Assembly (NCBI GenBank): GCA_016709335.1
Contig: JADJNC010000060.1
Location: 124,001-188,000 of the forward strand
Length of the DNA: 64,000 nt
Source of the DNA: Candidatus Propionivibrio dominans
Lineage (GTDB): Bacteria > Pseudomonadota > Gammaproteobacteria > Burkholderiales > Rhodocyclaceae
Reading direction: 5' to 3'
Shown here in pieces: positions 56,916 through 64,000 of the stretch. Under the pieces are notes generated by a model. It saw only the letters and a list, made by a program, of their open reading frames with translations. It ran no database searches and was not told where the DNA came from. Position 1 is the stretch's first letter; every line of letters starts with the position of its first letter. The position numbers and the translations under genes were made by a program.

Positions 56916-57019
56916 TCGATGGAAATTCCCGTGCAATTAACAGATACCATAGTAGAATATTTCTTAGCACTTTTCGCTTTTTGCTTGATTAATCGCAGAG
57001 TTCACACTTTATCGCAAGC

Positions 57020-58744
57020 ATGGCGGCAATCGGAACCGACACCAAAACCATAGCAGGCACAGACCATCTGACTGATCGCCTGCGTTCTGCACTTGCGCGC
57101 TTGAGCAACCAGCAAAAGATTCTGCTGATGGTTTCCGTTGCCGCAGTCATTGCCCTGATCGTGGCCAGCAGCACCTGGCTCAGGCAGGCCGACTACCGGG
57201 TTCTTTTCTCCAACATCTCTGAACGTGATGGTGGCGCCATCATCGCCTCGCTTGAGCAGTTGAACATTCCTTACCGCTTCAATGAGAGTGGCGGCGCCAT
57301 CCTGATCCCCGGCGGCAGGGTACATGAAGTTCGTCTGCGCCTGGCCTCGCAGGGCCTGCCGAAGAGTGGTGGCGTTGGTTTCGAGCTGATGGAAAACCAG
57401 AAGTTTGGCATCAGCCAGTTTGCCGAACAGGTCAATTATCAACGCGGTCTGGAGGGCGAATTGTCACGCACGATCCAGTCGATTGCTGCCGTTCAGGCGG
57501 CGCGCGTACATCTTGCCATCCCCAAGCCAACCGTTTTCGTGCGTGAAGATTTGCGGCCATCGGCCTCCGTCCTGCTCAACCTGTACCCCGGTCGCATGCT
57601 GGAACCCGCGCAGGTAGCCGGCATCCAGAATCTGGTTGCGGCCAGCGTACCCAACCTTGCCGTTTCCAGTGTCACTCTCATCGATCAGAACGGGACCATG
57701 CTCTCGCAACTGAAGAGCAAACTGATGGAGGCCGGCCTTGATCCGACACAAATCAGCTATGTGCAGGAAATCGAGGCGAGTGCCATCAAGCGGATAGACG
57801 ATATCCTTTCACCGATCGTCGGCCAGGGTAACGTCCGTGTCCAGGTTGCCGCCGATGTCGATTTCTCGCAGAGCGAGCAGACGGCCGAAACACACCGCCC
57901 GAATACCACGCCGCCGGACATCAGCATTCGCAGCCAGCAGACCAGCGAATCCGTAAATGCCACACCGTCGGCGCAAGGCGTTCCGGGCGCGCTGAGCAAC
58001 CAGCCGCCGGTTCCCGCCATCGCCCCGATAACGATACCGGCGCTACCTCCTGTTCCAGGCGCTGCGGCCAACCGGGGGCAACAACCCCAGCCGCCGGGCC
58101 AGCTTGACGCTGCCGGGGTTCAGGCGCCAATCACCAGCGTTGGCTCGCCAATCAGTACACGCAAGGACTCGACGATCAACTACGAGGTCGACAAGACCAT
58201 CCGGCATACCAGACAATCCGTCGGTACGATCAAGCGTCTGTCGGCCGCTGTCGTGATCAATCACCGCAAGGATGCCAAAGGCCTGAGCAAGCCGCTCGCT
58301 GACACTGAACTCAAACAGATCAACGAACTGGTCAGGGAGGCCATGGGTTTCAACAAGGAGCGTGGCGATACCGTCTCTGTGGCCAATGCGCCATTCACCA
58401 GCATCGAGCGTAGTGATTCGGGAATTCCGCTCTACAAGGATCCCGATATTCTCTCCTTGCTCAAGGACCTGTTCAAATACGGCGCCATTGCCGCCATCAT
58501 TGCCTATTTGATGCTCAAATTCATCATCCCGCTGAGCAAGACCATGCTTGAAGCCCCGGCAAGGCAGGCCAACAATTCACTCGGCGGCAAGGTCAACATC
58601 GTCTCCGGCGATGGGGAAGATCAGTCGCCCTCAGGTGCTGAGTCTCTGGAACGTAAACTCGGGCAGGCGCGCGACCTCGCACAGCAGGATCCGAAGGCTG
58701 TCGCCAACATCATCAAGGACTGGACGGGATCCAATGCCAGTTGA
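57020..58744 (+). CDS. fliF: Flagellar MS-ring protein FliF
   Basis: 574 residues. Two membrane segments: near residues 35-55 (ILLMVSVAAVIALIVASSTWL) and 480-505 (FKYGAIAAIIAYLMLKFIIPL), enclosing the periplasmic ring-building domains (SKLMEAGLDPTQ..., YNEVDKTIRHTRQSVGTIKRLSAAVVI-like). A Pro/Gln/Ala-rich stretch around 300-365 is the unstructured insertion. The C-terminal segment binds FliG. First gene of fliFGHIJ; ATG 57020. It overlaps fliG by 11 bases. Confidence 0.97.
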   Translation: MAAIGTDTKTIAGTDHLTDRLRSALARLSNQQKILLMVSVAAVIALIVASSTWLRQADYRVLFSNISERDGGAIIASLEQLNIPYRFNESGGAILIPGGRVHEVRLRLASQGLPKSGGVGFELMENQKFGISQFAEQVNYQRGLEGELSRTIQSIAAVQAARVHLAIPKPTVFVREDLRPSASVLLNLYPGRMLEPAQVAGIQNLVAASVPNLAVSSVTLIDQNGTMLSQLKSKLMEAGLDPTQISYVQEIEASAIKRIDDILSPIVGQGNVRVQVAADVDFSQSEQTAETHRPNTTPPDISIRSQQTSESVNATPSAQGVPGALSNQPPVPAIAPITIPALPPVPGAAANRGQQPQPPGQLDAAGVQAPITSVGSPISTRKDSTINYEVDKTIRHTRQSVGTIKRLSAAVVINHRKDAKGLSKPLADTELKQINELVREAMGFNKERGDTVSVANAPFTSIERSDSGIPLYKDPDILSLLKDLFKYGAIAAIIAYLMLKFIIPLSKTMLEAPARQANNSLGGKVNIVSGDGEDQSPSGAESLERKLGQARDLAQQDPKAVANIIKDWTGSNAS

Positions 58745-59732
58745 GGACGGCGTAGAAAAAAGCGCCATTCTGCTCATTGCGCTTGGCGAAGACTTCGCAT
58801 CCGAAGTACTCAAGCATCTCGGCCCGAAAGAGGTACAAAAGCTGGGGCATGCCATGGCCGCCCTGAAGTCGGTGCCGCGCACCCGCGTCGAAGCCGTGCT
58901 GGCAGATTTCCACCAGACGGCCCGCGACTCCGCCGCAGTGCACGTCGATACCGACGCCTATGTCCGCTCGGTACTGACCAAAGCGCTGGGCGATGACAAG
59001 GCGTCGAACCTGATTTCGCGCATCCTCCAGGGGGGCGAAACCAATGGCATCGAAGGCCTCAAGTGGATGGATGCGCCAACCGTCGCCGATCTCATTCGCA
59101 ACGAACACCCGCAGATCATTGCCACCATTCTCGTGCATCTTGAAAACGATCATGCCAGTGACATTCTAAACCACTTTAGCGAACGCCTGCGTAATGACGT
59201 GATATTGCGTATCGCTACGCTTGAAGGGATTCAGCCCGAAGCGCTGAAGGAGTTGAATGACGTCATGCTGCGCCTGCTCTCGGGTTCTGCCAACATCAAG
59301 AAATCGGCGATGGGCGGTGTTCGCGCGGTTGCTGAAATCCTTAATTTCATGGGCACCGCCAATGAAACCACGGTCGTCGACTCAATCCGTGAATACGACC
59401 CCGAACTGGCGCAGAAGATTCTCGACGAAATGTTCGTCTTCGAGAACCTCCTCGATCTTGACGACCGCGGCATCCAGTTGTTGCTACGCGAAATTCAGTC
59501 CGACTCGCTGATTCTGGCCATGAAGGGCGCTTCCGAACCGTTGCGCGAGAAAATTTTCAAGAACATGTCGCAGCGAGCGGCGGAAATGTTGCGTGAAGAT
59601 CTCGAATCGCGTGGCCCGGTGCGCCTCTCGGAAGTCGAGGGCGAGCAGAAGGAAATACTCAAGATCGTTCGCCGTCTGGCAGACGAAGGCCAGATCGTGC
59701 TTGGCGGCGCGGGTGGCGAGGAAATGGTCTGA
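58734..59732 (+). CDS. fliG: Flagellar motor switch protein FliG
   Basis: 332 residues, usual length. Begins MPVEDGVEKSAILLIALGEDFASEVLKHLGPKEVQKL; has EHPQIIATILVHLENDHASDILNHF and the C-terminal torque domain with charged residues (FENLLDLDDRGIQLLLREIQSDSLILAMKGASEPLREKIFKNMSQRAAEMLREDLESRGPVRLSEVE). Couples stator rotation to the rotor. Start overlaps the fliF stop; a longer upstream frame from 58548 is read through fliF in another frame and not real. Confidence 0.98.
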   Translation: MPVEDGVEKSAILLIALGEDFASEVLKHLGPKEVQKLGHAMAALKSVPRTRVEAVLADFHQTARDSAAVHVDTDAYVRSVLTKALGDDKASNLISRILQGGETNGIEGLKWMDAPTVADLIRNEHPQIIATILVHLENDHASDILNHFSERLRNDVILRIATLEGIQPEALKELNDVMLRLLSGSANIKKSAMGGVRAVAEILNFMGTANETTVVDSIREYDPELAQKILDEMFVFENLLDLDDRGIQLLLREIQSDSLILAMKGASEPLREKIFKNMSQRAAEMLREDLESRGPVRLSEVEGEQKEILKIVRRLADEGQIVLGGAGGEEMV

Positions 59733-59745
59733 GTACATTGCGGCC

Positions 59746-60438
59746 ATGAGCGGTACCCTTCCCAAGGAAAATCTCACCGCCTACCAGCGCTGGGAGCTTG
59801 CCGCATTCGACGAGGCCGAGCAGACCGCCGCGCTCAAGTCCCAGTCAGCCCCCATCCCGGAAGGCGCAGGAAGCCCGACCGAGCCCGCGGATGGAGATGA
59901 AGCCACGCCACTTGCCTTGCCGACGGCGGGCGACATTGAGCGCATGCATATCGAGGCCCACCAGCAGGGATATGCCGCCGGCCATGCCGAAGGTATCACT
60001 GAAGCACGAGCCGGCGCGGAAAGAATCGATGCCGTGATGACCAGCCTGCAACAGTCACTCAGCGAAATTGATCAACAGGTTGCCGACCGCTTGCTGGCCA
60101 CCGCCGTGGAAATCGCCAGCCAGATGTTGCGCCAGAGCCTGCGCGTCAAACCGGAGTTGCTGCTTCCGGTGGTCAGGGAAGCGATGGCCACACTGCATCC
60201 GCATCTTGGTCACCCGGCACTTTTCGCCCATCCCGACGATGTGGCGCTGATCCGTACCCATCTTGGCGATCAGCTCACGCAAAACAACTGGCGAATCATC
60301 GAAGACGCCACTCTGAGCAGCGGCGGCTGTCGCGTCGAACTGGGCGCCAGTGAAGTCGACGCCACCCTGGAGACACGCTGGCGACGTGTGATCGAAACCA
60401 TCGGTATCAGCCAGGAGTGGCTGAGCGATAAGCCGTGA
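59746..60438 (+). CDS. fliH: Flagellar export ATPase regulator FliH
   Basis: 230 residues from the ATG at 59746. The N-terminus [16 protein letters not shown] is family-typical, followed by an acidic/Ala-rich stretch, then [21 protein letters not shown] (GxxxG-type helix) and the conserved C-terminal domain ([67 protein letters not shown]). Binds FliI and regulates the export ATPase. 13 bases separate it from each neighbour. Confidence 0.94.
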   Translation: MSGTLPKENLTAYQRWELAAFDEAEQTAALKSQSAPIPEGAGSPTEPADGDEATPLALPTAGDIERMHIEAHQQGYAAGHAEGITEARAGAERIDAVMTSLQQSLSEIDQQVADRLLATAVEIASQMLRQSLRVKPELLLPVVREAMATLHPHLGHPALFAHPDDVALIRTHLGDQLTQNNWRIIEDATLSSGGCRVELGASEVDATLETRWRRVIETIGISQEWLSDKP

Positions 60439-60451
60439 CATTCTGCTGGCC

Positions 60452-61870
60452 ATGAGCGACATTTTTAACGACGAGCGTATTGCAGGCTGGTGCGGCTTTC
60501 TCGACAACTGCCGCGAAGCCGCCAGCCAGGCCGCACCGCTGCTGCCCAGCGGCCATCTGACGCGAATCAACGGCCTGGTCATGGAAGCTTCCGGTCTCAA
60601 ACTGCCGCTGGGCAGTTCGTGCCGGATTCTTCCGGCTGGCGGCTCACCGATCGAAGCCGAGGTGGTCGGCTTCAACGGCGAGCGACTTTTCCTCATGCCC
60701 TCTGAGGATGTCTACGGTCTGTCGCCCGGCGCCAGGGTTGTAGCGCTTGAAACGCCCACTGCACCGCCAAAAATGGGGCAATCCCCGCCGGCCAGACGAC
60801 GCGCCATAGATCGCGCCAAGCTGGTTCCCGTCGGTGACGCCCTGCTTGGCCGCATCCTTGATGGCGCCGGTCGCCCCCTTGACAGAAACGGGCCACTCAT
60901 CGTGGATACCCTGCGCCCGCTGCAAAGCCGCCCGGTCAACCCGATGTCACGGGCGCCGATTGAACAGTCGCTCGACGTTGGCGTTCGTGCCATCAATGCG
61001 CTGCTGACGGTAGGTCGCGGTCAGCGCATGGGGCTTTTTTCCGGATCCGGTGTCGGCAAAAGCATCCTGCTCGGCATGATGGCCCGCTACACTTCGGCCG
61101 AAGTCATCGTCGTCGGTCTGATCGGCGAACGTGGCCGTGAAGTGAAGGAATTCGTCGAACAGATTCTCGGCGAGGAAGGTCTGCGCCGATCCGTCGTCGT
61201 TGCCGCTCCCGCCGATGTCAGCCCGCTGATGCGCCTGCAAGGGGCGGCCTACGCCACAACGATTGCCGAACACTTTCGTGATCAGGGTCGGCATGTCCTG
61301 CTGATCATGGATTCGCTGACCCGCTACGCCATGGCACAACGCGAGATTGCCCTGGCCATCGGCGAGCCGCCGGTCACCCGCGGCTACCCGCCCTCGGTTT
61401 TTGCCCGGCTGCCGCAACTGGTCGAACGCGCCGGCAACGGCACCGATGGTGGGGGTTCGATCACCGCTTTCTATACGGTTCTGGCCGAAGGCGACGACCA
61501 GCAGGATCCGATTGCCGATGCCGCACGCGCCATCCTCGATGGTCACGTTGTTCTTTCACGCACGCTGGCCGACGCCGGCCATTACCCGGCAATCGACATC
61601 GAACAATCGATTTCGCGGGCCATGGTCAATCTGATCGAGCCAGAGCACTTTGAGCAGATCCGGCATTTCAAGCAACTTTACTCGCGCTATCAGCGCTCTC
61701 GCGATCTGATCAGCGTCGGCGCCTACGCCGCCGGTTCCGACCCGCTTCTCGATCAGGCGATCAAGCTCTACCCTGCTTTTGAAGGCTTTCTGCAGCAAGC
61801 CTCAAGCGTACGAGCCGATTACGCGGGTAGCGTTGAACAGCTCTACTCATTATTTGGCAATCCGCACTGA
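60452..61870 (+). CDS. fliI: Flagellum-specific ATP synthase FliI
   Basis: 472 residues, F1-beta-like export ATPase. Walker [17 protein letters not shown] near residue 193, [12 protein letters not shown], Walker [18 protein letters not shown], and the FliI-type [23 protein letters not shown]. Drives unloading of export substrates at the type III gate. Uninterrupted. Confidence 0.98.
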   Translation: MSDIFNDERIAGWCGFLDNCREAASQAAPLLPSGHLTRINGLVMEASGLKLPLGSSCRILPAGGSPIEAEVVGFNGERLFLMPSEDVYGLSPGARVVALETPTAPPKMGQSPPARRRAIDRAKLVPVGDALLGRILDGAGRPLDRNGPLIVDTLRPLQSRPVNPMSRAPIEQSLDVGVRAINALLTVGRGQRMGLFSGSGVGKSILLGMMARYTSAEVIVVGLIGERGREVKEFVEQILGEEGLRRSVVVAAPADVSPLMRLQGAAYATTIAEHFRDQGRHVLLIMDSLTRYAMAQREIALAIGEPPVTRGYPPSVFARLPQLVERAGNGTDGGGSITAFYTVLAEGDDQQDPIADAARAILDGHVVLSRTLADAGHYPAIDIEQSISRAMVNLIEPEHFEQIRHFKQLYSRYQRSRDLISVGAYAAGSDPLLDQAIKLYPAFEGFLQQASSVRADYAGSVEQLYSLFGNPH

Positions 61871-61878
61871 GTGCGCTC

Positions 61879-62325
61879 ATGACGAAACCGTTCTCGCTCC
61901 AGACCGTGCTCGAATTGATGCAATTACGCGCCGATGATGCAACGCATAGCCTGGCGCGGCTGATTGCCAGCGAGCGCGACGCCAAAAGCAAGCTCGAAAT
62001 GTTGCAACAGTATCGCGACGAATACGCCATTCGTTTTCGGCAGGCCGCGCAAAACGGGCTGGTGCAGCGCGAATGGCACAATTATCAGGAGTTTCTCAGC
62101 CGTCTGGACGAAGCCATTGACACCCAGCTCAAGACGGTTGCGCTCCAGGAACAGCACACAGCCGCCGGCCAGACCCACTGGCAGCAAAATCGGAAGAAGC
62201 TGATGGCCTTCGATACGCTTTCAGTACGCCACTACGCCAGCGAAAGCGCGCTGGAACTCAAACGCGAACAAAAAACCCAGGATGAATTTGCTGCACGTGG
62301 CAATAACGACAAGGAGTCCGATTGA
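61879..62325 (+). CDS. fliJ: Flagellar export protein FliJ
   Basis: 148 residues, almost entirely coiled coil: KPFSLQTVLELMQLRADDATHSLARLIASERDAKSKLEMLQQYRDEYAIRF, then LDEAIDTQLKTVALQEQHTAAGQTHWQQNRKKLMAFDTLS. FliJ acts as the stalk between FliI and the export gate FlhA and as a general chaperone. Eight bases after fliI. Confidence 0.93.
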   Translation: MTKPFSLQTVLELMQLRADDATHSLARLIASERDAKSKLEMLQQYRDEYAIRFRQAAQNGLVQREWHNYQEFLSRLDEAIDTQLKTVALQEQHTAAGQTHWQQNRKKLMAFDTLSVRHYASESALELKREQKTQDEFAARGNNDKESD

Positions 62326-62443
62326 TCCCGCTACCGGGACTCTGACTTTCCCTTGTCATTTCCGGATTTGATCCTGGAAAATCGACATGACGAACCTGAG
62401 GCCTTTGAGTGTTTCAAACTCGAAAAGACTACGGACTACCGGA

Positions 62444-62459
62444 TGGCACAAAGATTGCT
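62444..62459 (+). promoter_or_regulatory. Sigma-54 promoter before fliK
   Basis: TGGCAC (62444-62449), five bases, TTGCT (62455-62459): a perfect -24/-12 element. Transcription would start near 62471, 24 bases before the fliK ATG, and needs an activator such as FlrC encoded 7 kb away. Confidence 0.9.
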
Positions 62460-62494
62460 CTAAGCAGAGCAACACTTAGCAGCAAGGAAAGCCC

Positions 62495-63511
62495 ATGTCC
62501 GTGACCATTGTTTCGACGCTGCCCGCACCGCCGCAGTCCACCGTCAGCGAAAATGCTCCGATCAGCGATAGCGCAGCATCTGGAGACGACTTTGCCAGCT
62601 TGCTGCTGGGTCAGTTAGCGCCGATTGCGCCGGAAAGCCTCCCCGAGAACACAGTACAAAAGGATCTGCCTGATGACTCGGCACCGGGCGATGCCGCCTC
62701 ACTGCTGGCCGCACTGGGGCTGGTGGCGCAGAAGCCGGGGGGTAACATGGACAACTCGCCGCCTGATATCGGCAAGATCGACAGGACTGCATCAGACGCA
62801 CCGAGCGGACTACAAACAACAGCGGGCGTTGGGCAGAGCCTCAAAGCTGAAGGCAAGGCCGAGTCTATGAGTGCTGGCCCGGCACTGACCGGAATAACGG
62901 GTGCCGATGACAAACCGGCAAGATTTGCCGTCCCCCTCCTGGTTGCGCCAAGTGCTGAGCCGGTAATGGCCAAAACCATTTTGGCCGAGACCCTGCCGAA
63001 TACTATTTCGGAACCCGCCGGCAATACTCCCGTCAATGCTCACAACCTCCCGATTAACCGTGATCTGGCGCTCCCCCTTTCAACCCCGGTCCGTGAGCAA
63101 AACTGGTCTGTGGATTTTGCTCAGAAGATCGTGTGGCTCGCCACCAACGACAAACAGACCGCGCAACTTACCCTAAACCCGCCGCACATGGGGCCGATAG
63201 AGATATCGTTGAACATTGATAAGGGTAATGCCAGCGCATCCTTTGTTTCAGCAAACGCGGAAGTTCGGGATGCGATTGAAACGGCGTTGCCCAGATTGCG
63301 CGAAATGTTTGCCAGCGCCGGAATCGAGCTGGGACAGGCCAATGTCAGTGCCGAGTCGTTCAGGCAGCAACCCGGAAGCGGGGAGGGACAGCGAAGTTCA
63401 TCCCGATGGGTTGCCGATAACGCTATACTTGGCGCAGATTCGGCTGGTTCACTTTCAGCCAGGGCGTTTTCTGCGCAGCATGGCAATGGGCTGGTTGATA
63501 TTTTCGCCTGA
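62495..63511 (+). CDS. fliK: Flagellar hook-length control protein FliK
   Basis: 338 residues. The C-terminal Flg_hook domain is clear: VWLATNDKQTAQLTLNPPHMGPIEISLNIDKGNASASFVSANAEVRDAIETALPRLREMFASAGIELGQANVSAES. The N-terminal 200 residues are Ser/Pro/Ala-rich and disordered, the ruler region. Normal hook-length regulator, transcribed from its own sigma-54 promoter and followed by fliL. AAGGAAAG precedes the ATG. Confidence 0.93.
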   Translation: MSVTIVSTLPAPPQSTVSENAPISDSAASGDDFASLLLGQLAPIAPESLPENTVQKDLPDDSAPGDAASLLAALGLVAQKPGGNMDNSPPDIGKIDRTASDAPSGLQTTAGVGQSLKAEGKAESMSAGPALTGITGADDKPARFAVPLLVAPSAEPVMAKTILAETLPNTISEPAGNTPVNAHNLPINRDLALPLSTPVREQNWSVDFAQKIVWLATNDKQTAQLTLNPPHMGPIEISLNIDKGNASASFVSANAEVRDAIETALPRLREMFASAGIELGQANVSAESFRQQPGSGEGQRSSSRWVADNAILGADSAGSLSARAFSAQHGNGLVDIFA

Positions 63512-63605
63512 TCGTCTTGCCCGGAGTCCTGGCGATTTCATGCATGAGCATCAGCCAGAATTCAGCGCTGAATAATGGAATTCAAAACAAGAGGGGGTTT
63601 CGCAG

Positions 63606-64000
63606 ATGGCCAGGGATGCCAAACCTGAAGCAGAGGTCGCTGAAGTTGCACCACCAAAAAAGAGCAAGAAGCTGCTGATTATCGTTGCTGCCGCCCTGGT
63701 GCTGGTTCTCGCACTTGGCGTCGGCGGCATCATCATCTGGAAGAAGATGCATAGCGCTCAGGAAGCCGATGACGGAGAAGTGGCTACCGAACAAGTAAAA
63801 TCCGGCAAGAAGAAAGGCGCCAAGGAAGTAGCGCCGGTTTATGTTGCGCTTGACGCGTTTACCGTCAATCTTGTTCCCGAGACTGGAGATCAGTTTCTGC
63901 AACTGATGATTTCGGTCGAAGTCGAGGATTCGCATGTGGGTGACAAACTCAAGATGTACACTCCAAAATTGCGTAATGATGTGATGATGCTTCTGTCCGG
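63606..64000 (+). CDS. fliL: Flagellar basal-body protein FliL (3' end cut by window edge)
   Basis: The first 131 codons of fliL, read by hand: MARDAKPEAEVAEVAPPKKSKKLLIIVAAALVLVLALGVGGIIIWKKM gives a cytoplasmic basic start and one membrane segment (residues 22-45); beyond it YVALDAFTVNLVPETGDQFLQLMISVEV is the FliL domain, and the frame stays open to the right edge. FliL strengthens the motor stators. It follows fliK by 94 bases in the same probable transcript. Confidence 0.9.
   Translation, partial: MARDAKPEAEVAEVAPPKKSKKLLIIVAAALVLVLALGVGGIIIWKKMHSAQEADDGEVATEQVKSGKKKGAKEVAPVYVALDAFTVNLVPETGDQFLQLMISVEVEDSHVGDKLKMYTPKLRNDVMMLLS

Noticed and set aside
56921..57019. Possible sigma-54 promoter for fliF (TTAGCAC...TTTTGC)
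   Set aside because: The spacing between the two parts is too long for a -24/-12 element.

Overview
This 64 kb window is chromosomal DNA from a betaproteobacterium, most likely of the Rhodocyclales (Propionivibrio / Accumulibacter / Dechloromonas-like). That placement is inferred from four things: the gene orders aceK | rpmB-rpmG, radC | coaBC-dut and ssb-MFS | uvrA; a PEP-CTERM tail of the betaproteobacterial type; a transcarboxylase for the methylmalonyl-CoA/propionate route; and a flrBC-controlled polar-type flagellar cluster. No rRNA, CRISPR array, insertion sequence or prophage was seen.

Layout. 0-13.8 kb is housekeeping: aceK (cut by the left edge), rpmG/rpmB, radC, coaBC, dut, yjbQ, a pabB-pabC fusion, tusA, a BepA-like protease, a cold-shock gene, clpS-clpA, rraA and a threonine aldolase. 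14-28 kb is carbon metabolism: isocitrate lyase and malate synthase (glyoxylate shunt) flanking a LysR gene, the kup potassium transporter, a biotin transcarboxylase operon with a small unknown gene inside it, alanine dehydrogenase and a class III (Firmicutes-type) fructose-1,6-bisphosphatase. AceK, aceA, aceB, the transcarboxylase and the FBPase together describe a cell that switches between acetate/propionate use and gluconeogenesis. 28-33.6 kb holds ssb, an MFS transporter, uvrA, HU and tRNA-Ala. 33.7-46 kb is mixed: sugar-nucleotide genes (rmlA, rmlC, a phosphohexomutase, manC), a lytic transglycosylase, a PEP-CTERM protein, tRNA-Ser, aspartokinase, a small HTH protein, queD, a diguanylate cyclase and an NTP_transf_8 nucleotidyltransferase. 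46.5-64 kb is flagellar: fliC-flaG-fliD-fliS-fliT, a second fliK-like gene and a short flhB-like gene, a higBA toxin-antitoxin pair, a PilZ brake protein (ycgR), then fliE-flrC-flrB on the minus strand and fliFGHIJKL on the plus strand, with fliL cut by the right edge.

Regulatory sites read directly from the sequence include a near-perfect sigma-28 promoter (plus a weaker tandem copy) before fliC, a perfect sigma-54 -24/-12 element before the downstream fliK, a shared palindrome upstream of both aceA and aceB, and three 11-bp direct repeats upstream of the FBPase gene.

Caution on quality. Many conserved genes (dut, the carboxyltransferase, uvrA, rmlA, manC, lysC, fliD and others) are broken by one-base indels, mostly in short homopolymers, and tRNA-Ser has lost one base next to its anticodon. 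Breaks are densest between about 36.8 and 46 kb. Because genes expected to be essential are hit, I read most of these as sequence errors rather than real pseudogenes. Interrupted genes are given with their full reconstructed extents.
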